From Lineus longissimus (taxonomy: Eukaryota > Nemertea > Pilidiophora > Heteronemertea > Lineidae): 64,000 nt of DNA. How positions within the stretch are numbered: position 1 is the stretch's first letter; every line of letters starts with the position of its first letter. Shown here piece by piece: positions 23,267 to 34,899 of the stretch. The notes beneath the pieces are model-generated. The model was not told the DNA's origin, made no database searches, and was given only the letters and a program-made list of their open reading frames with translations. The DNA is taken from assembly GCF_910592395.1 (NCBI RefSeq), contig NC_088325.1, forward strand, positions 12,156,109-12,220,108, read 5' to 3'. The translations under genes were made by a program, and so were the position numbers.

Positions 23267-24070
23267 GTAGGTTTAAAGACAAAGGGCTTTGTTGTTTAAC
23301 TCTGTTTAAAGCCTTTAATGGTCTCTGGTTGATCAGTAATCATTTAAATGGTCCATTCAAAATACCTTTGTTTCCTTATCTTTTCTATCATGTTCATCAG
23401 ATTTAAATACAATTTAATGATTTTTTCGCTGTCATCTGTTGTATAGCAGGATAAACTGGTTAACTATAGTGTTCTCTCCTGGGACGTCTATGATTTCAAA
23501 TGGACCTTACCTTGAATTCAAAGTAGCGAGGCGATTTTGAAAAAGCAATCAACAAAAAGGGACTGCATCTGGCTTGAAGCACCCAGTGGAATTTTTTTTC
23601 CATGCACAAAAGTTTTCCACCATGTGTATGCCTCTTGATGATTTCTTGGCTGACTGCTAGTGTTGCTAAAGCAGCCTCTATTGACATTTGATTGAGAATC
23701 AAGAAACCGTTTTTCATCACGTATGATCAATGGGGTAAGATGCTGTGGTGAACCTGATAGTACCAGCTAGATCCTCATTCATTTGAACAGAATACACTCC
23801 GAAAAGGAAGTCATGTAGACAATGCCAGATTGTGAAAAAGATCACCAGAATCGGCAAATGACTGAACAAACATTGACAATTTTCACAAAATTTCCAGCTT
23901 AACCACAAGATAACAACAACAGCACAATTCCTTTTCTAAACTTGTATGATTTTCCTTTACAGTTCCTAATGAGCTCTTCATTAATTAGTTTCATTATACG
24001 TCAATGGGCGTAATGAGATGCCCTGATCTTAACTTTAAAAGGGCTGAAGTGTGGCTTCCACCTTGGAGCT

Positions 24071-24290
24071 AGTTGATTTCATTTCCCATAGATTAGTTCG
24101 ATTGCCATGTACATTTTCCGCAAATGTGTACATCCTTGTAGAGTGAATTTCACAGACACATGTTGGAATGGAACTATAGCTTGATTTCATGTTACAGTTG
24201 ATTGGATTTCACCATACATTTTCCAAAAGCAGTGTACATTTAATATATTGAGTGAATTTTAAGTTAGGTTGGAATGGACCCTATATTGGT
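24071..24290. repeat. Diverged tandem duplication, unit about 110 bp
   Basis: Units 24071-24180 and 24181-24290 share, in order, TTGATTTCAT, GATT.G/GGATTTC, CAT.TACATTTTCC, A..GTGTACAT, GAGTGAATTT and TTGGAATGGA. No coding frame is preserved. Confidence 0.7.
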
Positions 24291-24726
24291 GTACTAATGA
24301 GCTATCCGACATGGCCTAGTGAAAATGGACACCTTCATATGTTGAATTGACACAATTGGCCAAATTTGAGGATGGTTTGAAATTTGATACAGATTTTACC
24401 AGAGTACCTCCCAGTTTTACCCTAATTTCTTTACATGGCTCCAGATAAGATGAAATAAGACTAAAACAATGCTCTTCTGATGCAATCCAGATATTTACAA
24501 TCTACTTGGTTTTAATCCTCCCTGAGTAAACGTCAAACAATAAGTGTTATAATGTGAATTATTCAATAGTTTTTGATGGATTAGTTTGCTATTTCCTAAA
24601 CATGATATATTGGTTCAAGACATCCAGTTGTGGTTGGTTTGATATTGTTGGTGGGGGGGATGAGGAGTTTGATGTTTAACCCTTTGAACCCTGTGGGCCG
24701 CTATGGCAGTCTATATCTTATATCAG

Positions 24727-24814
24727 CAACAGCCAAGTTGCCGCTGTTGACTGGATATGAAGAGTGTTGGCTAACTTCCTTCAGAGAACTAGCAAAGGCA
24801 AGAGCCTCTCTGAG
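24727..24814 (+). CDS. Weak candidate internal exon
   Basis: An acceptor (CTTATATCAG) and a GAG/GTAAAA donor bound 88 nt. Only the frame with a two-base entry overhang is open. It reads TAKLPLLTGYEECWLTSFRE then LAKARASL, and leaves in phase 2. The entry phase matches the exit of the leader exon at 23158-23266. Family not recognised. Confidence 0.25.
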
Positions 24815-25377
24815 GTAAAAATAACTATGCCCAGCATAAGGTCAGCATAAGTAGTACAATTAAAGCCCACAAAAAAGTAGACTCTGTAGCTGTAATTTAT
24901 ATATTGGATGATTTGGGTGCTGTCGATTATGGATGGCATCGCAATCATGGATCTCCTTGACTGCTTTTAGCTCGTCCTCCATCAGAAGACAATCCGTTTC
25001 CTACCCAGATGGATTGACACACAATGAAAAATTCAAAGAACCGATTTCTTTCAATACAAAATTCAGCAAAAACAGAACACAAAAAAAATTCTCATTCGGA
25101 TAACGCAATATTGGGAAGTAGGAAAAATCAGCGCCGAGGAGGTAATCGAAAACAATTTCAAATTGTTCAAAAAGTGCAGAGGATTTGATCAAAAGTTGTG
25201 ACTCATGGTCCCCAGAAGGGGAATATAATGAGATTTTTCATGGATATCAAAGCTATTATGGCAGCGAAGTTTAATCTCTCAAAGCAACCTGAACTTTGAC
25301 GATATTTGCCACCCAAATTCTATTGAGTTGTAAAAGAGCGATTTTAAGGTAAAGAATTTCTCTTCCCTTAAATATTT

Positions 25378-25475
25378 CACCATGGTGATCTCCTCATGGA
25401 TGGTAAGCGTGGTACATTTTTTCGCCATGGTGAATCGCTCTTCATGGATGGTAAGCATGGTAAATATTTAACGGT
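25378..25475. repeat. Third CCATGG-type palindrome cluster
   Basis: TTCACCATGGTGA is centred at 25382.5, CGCCATGGTGAA at 25437.5 and GCATGGTAAA at 25457.5. Two copies of CTC(T)TCATGGATGGTAAGC lie between and after them (about 25391 and 25440). The last two centres are 20 bp apart, and the others fit roughly the same period. Related to the arrays at 10981 and 11586 but more decayed. Confidence 0.6.
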
Positions 25476-25904
25476 CAGCTCTCGTGAATATTGTACCATG
25501 ATCTCAATTCCAATGAATCACTGTAAGAGCATTGATGATGGGTATGAAGGGAATATTTGCACATGGTCTTCAAAACCATTCTTTTTATACTTTTTGATGT
25601 AAACTGCTTGCTTTTACAAATTTACGATTTCACAGTGTGTGGGATGTCACTCGCTTTATAATATTCAAATCAACAAAGTAAGCCAAGGTTTGTATGCAGA
25701 CACTGCCACAGCACCTCACATGAATAATTATAGTTCTCATCAAAGCAATCCATCAAATAATTTCAAATTTTCAAACTTGTCATTATATTCTCATAATTCA
25801 TCGCGTGGCTGACATGAAACATGGATGAAATATTAGAGATTTGTCAAAGGTAATTTTAGGGAGATTTGTCCTCAAATATTGGTTTTGATGTGTATGATAT
25901 TCAG

Positions 25905-25975
25905 CAGCTCCTTTCCTCATATTCATGTAGATGGTAGGCTATGTAACCTTTCCAGGAGAAGTCCAAAGGTTTGGT
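25905..25975 (+). CDS. Weak candidate internal exon
   Basis: An acceptor (GTATGATATTCAG) and a perfect GTAAGT donor bound 71 nt. With a one-base overhang the frame reads SSFPHIHVDGRLCNLSRRSP then KVW, leaving in phase 1. The entry phase accepts the exit of 24727-24814 (AG+C, Ser) or of 21108-21253 (CG+C, Arg). If the donor is not used, the same frame continues open to 26127, with CDPPGKPCLPLTSWKF, and would be a terminal exon. Family not recognised. Confidence 0.25.
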
Positions 25976-26902
25976 GTAAGTACGTCACTGAGTGTGATCC
26001 GCCAGGAAAACCTTGCCTTCCCTTGACATCATGGAAATTCAGGTTTTTCATGAATCATGTTTCCCACAACCCCAGAACAAGATATGAGCAAATGATTTAC
26101 CACCCTACCATTACTAGCAGATTGTAGAAAACATACTCATTTCCCTTTAAAACTTTTACTCTCATCCCTTAACTTAACTTGACAAAAGGCTATGTTCCTC
26201 TTAACTTGAATCTTACAATGTTTCTGACGTCATCGTCATTTTCCAATTTAATTTCATCATATTCGTACAAAAGGAACTCATCAAGATTTATCATTCGTTG
26301 ATTAAATCAATCATCAAAATGACAATCGCGGTCTTTGGGGACGAAAGTCTTGCCGCGGAGGTGCGACTAGGCAATGAGTCAAGAATTCCATGCATTTCAG
26401 AGTAACTTTGATAAAGATTTCATTACAATTTACAGTATAATCTGTTTCCCATTGTATGAGAGACTCAGTCCAACTTAGGGTGACATCAGTCTTGACACCA
26501 ATTTCCACCAGGGTTGATCCAGCATTTCACATGTTTCATAATGATATCTGTACAGTCATGTGCAGATTGTCTTATTTGCTTGCATTGGTATGAGCCTTGC
26601 AATGATGGGCAAGACGTCCCTACCTTTCCGCAAAGCTCGTGATTGGATCATCTTAATCAGTGCTGGTTCTCTACAAGTTTGAAGCATCGGAGATTGTTTA
26701 TAGTTGGCGTAAATCTTTCCAAATATAGCTGTGATAATTCGATAAGACTGCTTTGATTTGTAGACTTATTTGCCAGTTGTCTGTGGAGTGATTCTTGGCT
26801 GTTTGAATAGGCAGAGGGCATAGGTCAAGAGTCACTTGTCTCGATTGGCCCCTGAGCAAACCTGCTGGGTGATTAACCTTGCTAGTCACTGGATGGTCAA
26901 AT

Positions 26903-27293
26903 GGATTTCAGTGATTTCAGTGGTTTCTGTGTAGTCTGCTCCGTCATGATACTTGTGATGCAATGCCCCTCTCCATGTACGGCACTGTATTGAAGGGAAT
27001 CGGAACCAATCTATCCCTTTCATTGCAATTGCAGAATAGCCTATTTGGTGCAGGTGGTAGGGCAAAATCAGAAACATACATTGAGTTGAGGTATGAGCGT
27101 CAACTAGGATATTACTGGCTCTATAAACAATAAACAAACTAAAGCAAGAGGTAACTCGGGACCCCAGAGGAAACCTTGACTGTCCAACAGAATCACCTTC
27201 TCTGTGACATGAGTACACCAGGACTGACTAGGAATCGTACCCGTGACCTCAGAGGTGACGAGCGCTGGTATTTCCACGGCACAGCCCGTTGTA
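26903..27293 (-). mobile_element. Degenerate tRNA-derived SINE
   Basis: On minus the element begins with a tRNA-like head. An A-box-like region (GGCTGTGCCGTGG, about 27279-27291) is followed by AGCGCTCGTCACCTCTGAGG and then a B-box-like GGTACGATTCC (plus 27231-27241). The body follows, including AAGGTTTCCTCTGGGGTCCC, a phrase typical of the central region of several SINE families. The 3' end is a short simple repeat (CACTGAAATCACTGAAATC, plus about 26903-26925), as expected for a retroposon tail. There are no target-site duplications I can assert. A 110-codon frame across it is a shadow. Confidence 0.65.
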
Positions 27294-27579
27294 AGGTTGG
27301 TTTGCTACAGGTGTGCTCTCTGGCAAAATGGAGTCTGAAAAAACAAACCAATAGTTTTATGCAAAAATCGTCTATTAACCTGTAGCTCTCTTCAATCTCT
27401 ACTTCATTTTCCTTTAACGACCTCGACATTCTAATTTAGCTCGCTAAGAATTAAACGTGCCAGTCTCAGTAATTATTTCAGGGAACTTCTCCTTGGGGAC
27501 TCGATGATGATTTCACCGAGGATTAATTTATCATTTGGAATTGATTTTAGAATACTGATTCAACGGTGAATTCCAACAG

Positions 27580-27775
27580 AATTGAACATCTTGAAAGAGC
27601 AGTGGTTTCTTTCCGAAACCACAGCAGTCAAATTAAAATGAATGGCACAGGCAAGAGTGCTGTAGCAGTTGGTCCTTATTGGCATGCTGGCAGGGTTGGA
27701 CGAATAGTGGAAGGAGTTAAATTTCATTTGAGATTGGGAGTGAGATACAGTTGTTATGGTTTTGGCTTTGTGTAG
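27580..27775 (+). CDS. Weak candidate terminal exon
   Basis: An acceptor-like GAATTCCAACAG precedes a frame with a one-base overhang, open for about 64 codons to TAG. It contains IEHLERAVVSFRNHSSQIKM and GKSAVAVGPYWHAGRVGRIV. The polypyrimidine tract is poor and no poly(A) signal was found nearby. Chance is a reasonable explanation. Confidence 0.2.
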
Positions 27776-28576
27776 TTAGAGTTGCACTTTTTCCCGACTG
27801 TTGACCATGCTGTTTGACAACAGTGCTGTCCCAATGGCTGAAGAATTTGACAAGAAAGCTTTCCCTTTTCCCTGCCTCCAACCATCAAGAGTTAAAATCA
27901 ATATGCCTATTAACCTTCCTTGACCAATGTATTTAGCTGTGTTAAGAATCTTTTGTGCCGCCCATCAATTATTCACAGCTACAACCAGCTTATATTGCCC
28001 TTATTCGATTTTCGTGAAAATATTTTCATTTTGCCGGCTTGTCATGTTGTCAATAGAAAGTGAGTTAGTCGCCTGCGGTTAAAACACTTCAGAATAATGT
28101 CGAATGTGTTCGAGGCTGGATGAGGTGTGGTGGGTGTAATGTATTTCACACCTAATTGAAAAGCTTGCCAGTTTCTGGTTGAATATAAGATGAAGTGCAT
28201 GTTTTCATTTTTTCCCTGCAGGGTAGGTCAGATCTGCTGTGTATCGTTTACTGATAAAATAAGAAAACCAATATCGAACTAGTTGTTAAAATTTGAATTT
28301 TCCAACTTTAATTTCAGGAGAGGTTTGTCAAGAAAGGCATTACTATTACTTTAGAATCCGATTTTGTAAGACATGTTAAAAGGGTGCAATTCGAAGGGCA
28401 ATTCCTACTGAAATCTCACGGAACTATGTGAATATTTTTTTGTGGCATTCATGATACCGCTTCAGCAAAACATCTTGTGAGCTTGAAAAAGTCACAATTA
28501 GGCTCCATCATAGCTATGTCAATGGTCCAAGTGTGGCTAGTTCAGTGATCAACAATTGTCAAACACTGTTTCCACT
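27776..28576. other. Noncoding stretch, no gene seen
   Basis: No splice-bounded open segment and no repeat was recognised. Confidence 0.5.
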
Positions 28577-29335
28577 CCTTCAATATCAATTACCATTAAG
28601 TCAAGAACACTGCAAGATTGTTGAATTTCTCTTATTTACCTTGGATGAATAATAGATACGGCAAGAGGTACCTCTCAAAGAAGACTGGGCATGCCTTTGT
28701 TTTCTCTCTCTGATGGTGATGAATATTTATCAGGAAATGATCGCGATACAATGCTGCCTTCATGTGACGCAAGAAGCCAGATTCTGGCTCCGGCCAGCTG
28801 AGTTTAACCCTTTCAGGGGCAAAGGTTACCTCAAAGATCTGCTCCCGTGGGTGGGGGATTGAGGCATGTGGCCACCTACACACCGCAATGACTAAAGCAT
28901 GCCATAGACATGTCATTTGTCTGACAGAGAGATGTGATATTTATTGCTGCAATGAGCAATAAAAAGCCTGCCCAAGATGGGTGAGAATTGTGGGGAAAGA
29001 CAGCCAATGACACTACATGTACCTTTCCAGTGATCTAAGCAAGGCCGATATGGCTTAAAATATCAAACATACCCGGCTAACATGGCTGAAGAGAGAGAAA
29101 TAACACTTGAAGCTGATATTTTTAGCCATTTGAAGTGCTTCTGATACAAGAAATAATGATCCCATCCAATATCAATCAACATTAGGTAAAGAAAAACCAC
29201 GAGATTGTTTAATGTCTGTTATTTACCTTTCATCAATAATATAGCAACCAAGGGCAGGTGCTGAAGAAAGGAAATGCCTGTTTTGTTGTTTTCCTGCTTC
29301 CCCGTCCATGAATATTTTATCCGTGTCTGACAATG
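28577..29335. repeat. Diverged duplication, copies about 590 bp apart
   Basis: Segments 28577-28760 and 29165-29335 align along their length. Shared words are CAATATCAAT.A.CATTA, AAGA..AC.C..GATTGTT.AAT, TTATTTACCTT, ATGCCTTTGTTTTC/ATGCCTGTTTTGTTG and ATGAATATTT. The spacing and partial identity suggest two insertions of one old element or an old tandem duplication. A 94-codon minus frame crosses the first copy and is probably not a gene. Confidence 0.6.
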
Positions 29336-30463
29336 ACCAGCTATAGTCGCTGTAGCCAGTGTAGACTTGAGGTTGTGGAAGTCAGCAGGTCAGGTCAACA
29401 GAGAGACAGAGAGTAGCCTGCACATTTAAAACATGTTTAAAGGAAGAGTAGTGGATGTTATTGCAGGGCCAGCACTCAATTTACAACTCTAGAGGGCAGT
29501 GTTCCTCAATGCATGTGAAATTGTCTAAGGCCTTTTATCAACTTCCCCCCTTGTGCACTCGAATTCGATATTGCATTGGCAATGCCAGATCACATCGATT
29601 GAGAAAATAAACTTGTCAAATGAGAGATAATTAATTGATCTCCTTGGTTGGGGAGAATGCCTTTTTGTCGTCATCTGTAGAGAATCGAAATTATATTGAG
29701 CATTTGGGATAAAACTAAGCAGTGATTTGATTATGAGCAATGGTATTGTTATGTTTTCGAGATTTATGAGGCAAATGCAACATTAAACTTTGCTAAAATT
29801 TAAACCACTACCATTTCGGTTGCAAATGCAAAATGTAGTCTTCTGCAGAATGAAAATGAGCATTGGAAAGTTTTGGCTTTGCTAAGATTAATTTGTTCAA
29901 CAGTATATCTCTTTAACTTCCAACATTTTTAAACCAAAAGATGTATTGCTTTCATGTCTGTGATATTTACATCTAATGTTTGTCATGTTTGTTTGTCTCT
30001 GTCTCAAAATACTGTTTTTGGTAAACAACAAAACCATCTGTATATTGTCGTAGGTATGAGTGATACAATTGATATTTGCTTATGTTTGTTCCCTCCCTAT
30101 GACATTATCAGTACCAAATATTGTTTTGGTAGACATCCACTCTTCGAAACGAATGCTTTTGATCTTTTCCAAAACCATTCTATCATATCTAATTGTTTTT
30201 CGAAAACCCTTGATGGCTTTTCAATAGCTCAGATACCTTTGTTTCTATAAACAGTGTGCAAAACAAGACAGTCCTCCCACAATCCACATGTCTCAGTCTG
30301 TCGGCGTCAGTGAAATTTTTAACTATTGATCGTGCTATCACCTTTCCAGTATCCTTGTCACCAGCCCTGACCCTCCACAAACTAACTATTTACTTATGTT
30401 CTGACCGTGACGAACATGTAAAGACAAAATCTTCAGATAGTTCATCTTTCCATTTCCCTACAG
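29336..30463. other. Noncoding; open frames without support
   Basis: Bases 29950-30460 are unusually open on both strands (98 and 75 codons on plus, 63 on minus) but without recognisable protein features or paired splice sites. Confidence 0.4.
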
Positions 30464-30535
30464 TTTCTATCACCTCACCATGAGCCCAGACACCCAACGA
30501 CACTGAACTACGATCCCATCCCGCCAGACATGTAA
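30464..30535 (+). CDS. Weak candidate terminal exon, 23 codons
   Basis: A good acceptor (CATTTCCCTACAG) is followed in phase 0 by FLSPHHEPRHPTTLNYDPIP then PDM and a TAATAAC stop. The peptide is proline- and histidine-rich, like a disordered C-terminus. No poly(A) signal or partner exon was identified. Confidence 0.2.
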   Translation, partial: FLSPHHEPRHPTTLNYDPIPPDM

Positions 30536-32040
30536 TAACACCATCATCATCGCCGTGGCAGCACTGTCACCAATGTAACGTGAAAACCGACACAGCATCA
30601 TAGACGCTTGACAACGATCGCTAGATCGCTACCACTATCAACCTCATTGGATACAACCTTAACTTTTGCTCGCTCTTTTTCCTAGGATAAAATGTAAGGG
30701 GAGAAAACTATTTTCTCGTTATTAAGGACGTCCTGCCTTGCACTAATTAATCGTGGATTAGGGATATATTAATTACTATAGAAGGTAAGTGACTTTCTAC
30801 TCGTTAGAATGTGCTTGAGTTTGTCTCTTCGTTACCTGTATTGCCGGCATTGGTTTCCGTTATTGGTAATTCATGTGAATTGGTATTGTGTGTATCTGTG
30901 TGCTATTGGAATAGGGTGGATATTGTATCTGTTATAGGAGTCTTTCTCTTCATGTGGTCAACACTTTCTGATCTGTTAAAAATAGCATCAACATGAATCT
31001 TGTCGCTTTCAAAAGTTAAAGTACCAAGAACGCACTTGAGCCTTTTGTTGACTGTTGGATGCTCTATTCCTTTAGGGACATCATTCAGTGCATGATTGGC
31101 AAAAGTTGGAAATTATTTCTAGATTTTGTCTGTTTGTGAGTGTGCAATGTCTGGATTCAAAAACTCCCAACTTCTGTCTATCGAGGCGCTAATGTAAAGT
31201 CCTTGCATCCCTATAACACTGAGGTGAATAATTTCTAAGGCTATGCTTTGGTAAATTCTATCAATTCATCAGCAATCTTGTTAGAAAGATATCCATACTG
31301 CTTCCTGATAAAGATGCCTGAAGCTCATTCTAAAAAATATCATATTCATAGTGAATTACATTCTAGTAACATTTTGTTGACTGTTTGGTAACAATATGAA
31401 ATAAACCGATGCAATTTCCAATAGAAAATATTTAAAAGTGCTTCTAAAGTATACACAAGTGGATGAATCGATGTGTAACTACCACGCTATTGTGAAGGAA
31501 ATACTATAGGATATTGTGTCGGTTTCTGTTGCTTTATTTTTGGTATCAACACGAAAGAGAAATGTTTCGCAGATACACATGAAACAATGATTTGCATGTG
31601 CATTCATCTGTTAATGCAACACATGCAATTGTTGGATATAATACTTTTGAGTGGATTTTTGTTTCTTTATTGTTTTTGAGTGGACACTGAAAATGTGAGT
31701 GAATGGAAGTGTAGAGTCATCATTTCATTGCGTAGATTTAGAAATATTGGATTACATTATGATGTCCATGCTTAATGTATTTTTCCATCGGCATAGATGA
31801 AAGAGTCTACACCCTATAGTTAAGGACCTCGAGTATAGCCTGAAATGTATCACACATACCACATGGCAATGCAAATACAAATCACTAGGATTATAAAATT
31901 GTTGGGTAGATTTTTTGTTCCGTTTGTTGGTTTTGTGAGAGAGATTGGAAATGTGAGTGAAAGAGGGTATAAACAAGATAGATTCACTGTTTTATTGCCA
32001 GTGCAGCTATATCAACACCAGAAAAACCCGACCAACGCCG
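30536..32040. other. Noncoding stretch, no gene seen
   Basis: AT-rich. Nothing was recognised apart from scattered short open frames. Confidence 0.5.
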
Positions 32041-32111
32041 TCCGATAGAGGCCGCCAGTGTAATCAGTCACGTGCCGCCATTGACGAATCAGCTCGCAGC
32101 AATCAATCACA
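32041..32111 (+). promoter_or_regulatory. CpG-richer promoter-like patch with E-box
   Basis: A short CpG-bearing block in AT-rich surroundings contains a CACGTG E-box (32069-32074), a CCGCCATTGACG word and TGACGAATCAGC. It sits directly upstream of an ATG in good context at 32112. No TATA box was seen, which would fit a housekeeping-type start. Confidence 0.3.
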
Positions 32112-32158
32112 ATGGCAGCCTCAACGAGACGGGGTGTATTCAGAGAATTACCTTCTGT
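32112..32158 (+). CDS. Candidate first coding exon
   Basis: ATG in strong context (TCACAATGGC) starts MAASTRRGVFRELPS plus two bases, ending at a GTGAGG donor. The sequence around the ATG (ACAATGGCAGCC) resembles the YY1-type element often placed over start codons of housekeeping genes. The upstream CpG-rich patch supports a transcription start. No downstream exon was identified, so the product is unknown. Confidence 0.25.
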
Positions 32159-33139
32159 GTGAGGACACCTTTGAGAGAGGACAGCATTATTTGGTCCCTT
32201 GGTCTAAATTGATATCGTATTATACCGCGGAGACACAATGTACCTCAAAAGTACGGCTGACGCTCGCAGTATGTTTTGGCTAAACGATCGTACGTCTTGT
32301 GTTCGAGGACACAGGTGATCATAATCAGGACACCTCTTTATTTAGGACAGCGTCCCTGATGTCCTTGTTTGTATGCTCCCACCTGATATGACTGTTCACC
32401 AGAGGATCTAACAAATTTGCAATCAAATTACTGGAATGCCTACATCAATTTCAAACCTGGATGCCAACAAGACCAACCTCCACCCCACCCCACCCCCACC
32501 CCACCCCCACCCCCAAGGTAGGAGAGGCCAAGACCACAGTACACCCCCCACAAAATGCCCAACTTTTTTACATTAGACAATTAGATATAGGAAAGCTACC
32601 ATCAGTAATAAACTTTGGGTGCAGGGAAACTGGACTCATGCAGTCATGATTAGCATGATCATCAAGTGAAAAATGAATTTTCAAACTTCATTTAAAATCT
32701 AGAGTGAAAAATTTAAATCTCAGTAGTATCAGAATGATGGTGTTTCACATTAGCATGAAACAAGCACGATTTAAAACTAGGTATATTGCATAGATCAACC
32801 CCCCAAGCTCCCTAGTGACCCCCTCGCAATGACCAATTCAATTTTTTGCTGTCACATCATTAAAACCTCCAATTTCGGCATGGAAGTGGACAAAGAAAAA
32901 AATGTTCCAAAACACCAGAAGCAGTGTTATTATGACTCTAGATGGTATTGCCCTCTCGCGGATCTATCGGCAACTAAAATATTATCGCTAGAAATGCCAG
33001 TTTTTGAGCCGTAAAAACGCCTCAAAGGCTTATTTTCCTGATTTTCCCTGTTTGAACTTCATCAATGCATGCAAAGCGGCGGTACAAAGGTGGACAAAGG
33101 ATTTTTTTGACTAAATTCACTGAAATTTCGCACAGTATT
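32159..33139. other. Noncoding; low-complexity CCCCAC run
   Basis: Bases 32474-32515 are a (C)nAC/(C)nA low-complexity run. Bases 32290-32370 repeat AGGACA words (GAGGACACAGG, CAGGACACC, TTAGGACAGC). No exon was called. Confidence 0.5.
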
Positions 33140-33300
33140 AGCTAGACATTAGAGGAAACCAATGGGCTATCGGCAAAGTGCGTAATGCTCCCCACCGCCT
33201 GATTAACTCTTCTTTTTGAGATTGCCCTAAGCTAAGCGCACTACTGCGTTGATCGGCCGAGATGGTAATTAGTGCGCATGCGCAAGTTCGAGGTCGGGGA
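33140..33300 (-). promoter_or_regulatory. NRF-1-like palindrome in CpG-richer block
   Basis: TGCGCATGCGCA at 33273-33284 is a perfect match to the NRF-1 consensus palindrome. On minus, an ATTGG (inverted CCAAT) lies about 110 bp downstream (33160-33164). This could be a promoter reading leftwards, or part of an old CpG-rich element. No exon was found to attach to it. Confidence 0.3.
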
Positions 33301-34899
33301 TTTCTGGTATTGTTGAATTCTGCTTTTGCGTACATATACTGTATTTTTGGCATCAATGTGAATAAAAAAATTTACACGCACAAACTATATCAGTATCTCT
33401 CAATACTACTAGGATAGTGAAATTGCTGTGCGGATGTTTGATACAAGTTATTGTTGCGTTGGTTTTATGACGAGATGGAAAATGAATGAAAGCACCAAAC
33501 TACTATGGAGCAAATGACAAATGTAGCAAATGTGATGTATTATTGGATGATTGTTCTGCATAGATATTAGTGTAACTGAAAATAAGAGTCAGTTGTGTAT
33601 TTTTTTTAAAGATTTATGTGTGTTAGAAAATATAGAAATTTCTCCTGCTTCTCCTGTTTGACACATGAACCAAACAGCTAAAAAAAACTCTGGTAATAAT
33701 ACCAATAATGTTATTGGCTGTAATGCATTGTGAAGTGCAGAGATTGCCAATATCAGCTCTGTGGCACAAGGTCTTATTTCGTCCTCTATTATTCATGATA
33801 TCCTGTTGAAAAATATGACTATAGCATGTCAAGTTTTAAAATGTAAGGTTGAATAAGTTTGTTTTCGGTCCATTAACTGGATGTTGACATCTTATCGAGG
33901 TTTGTCATGTAAAGTGGAAGGGGTACGCTGTTCGTGTTGACTGGTGCCTCGGGAAGAAAGCACCAGCTATGGCTTTAGGCATGGTTTCTCTTACTTATTG
34001 TGATTAATTACTACATTGTTCATAACTCCATTTATTCATACATATCATGTGTGCTACATACTTACTTCACCATCTCCCTTAACTACATGTACTGAAACAT
34101 TGCCCCCTGTACTGAAATATACTGTCAAATAGTCATACGTATGCAAATACATACCAAATAATATCCTAAAGGGTTTTAAGCAACCTTACGTCGCTACATA
34201 CACTTTTCCTCAAGAAATGTACATGGAATTCTGCTCATCTTGTTATGGAATCGACATATTATAGAAATAAATATATGAGCAGTATGTATACATAGATGTT
34301 TATATCAAATATCAAAAAGATTCCTTCAATAAGATATTCAGTCACATTGATTCATTTTCGATTTTTTCATAATAGATGAAATTTAGCGTGATGCCCTGAA
34401 TAAGGCAAAATCAAATGCTGTAGCAACTATTATTGACAATATTTATACATGGTTACACTTTCATAAAAAGCTAGCTTGCTATACTGTGTAAGTGCTCCAG
34501 TAAATACATCTAGCATTGAATGCATGTGATTGAAGTTGATGTGATGTGAATTTATACATGTTATAGAGGATTTGGCACAGCAGCTATTCAAACTACTTTT
34601 CACACTTTCACTGCCGAGAAAATGTACCTTCTCATATCCTGTTTAAAAGTCCTGCGCAGATCAGTTGGCTAGATTCGGCCCGATTTCCCTGACTTTAGGG
34701 CCTGAAATAGGGTTCTATCAGAAAGTTATGTACGACTTGATGATGAATCAATTTCCTTGATACCGACTGAGGCAGGAAGCGCATTGTATTACCTGTATAA
34801 AATTTGTTCTAGCTTGTTGACTTATCCATGTTTTGTCTAGCAAATTTCTTGATGACAATTCTGACTTGACCCAAATGGCAACATAAAAATCGTCCTTCT
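33301..34899. other. Noncoding stretch, no gene seen
   Basis: AT-rich. A small perfect hairpin CTGGTGC/GCACCAG lies at about 33940-33965. Nothing else is supported. Confidence 0.5.

Larger units (their letters stand above)
23267..26902. other. Intron-like/noncoding space around candidate exons
   Basis: Apart from the exons and repeats listed within it, this stretch shows no coding segment. It is AT-rich, with a G-rich run near 24651 (GTGGGGGGGATG) and a TTAACCCTTTGAACCC phrase near 24676, similar in style to TTAACCCTTTGCATTCC near 12449. Confidence 0.45.

Noticed and set aside
26886-27218. 110-codon minus frame
   Set aside because: Lies within the body and tail of the SINE at 26903-27293.
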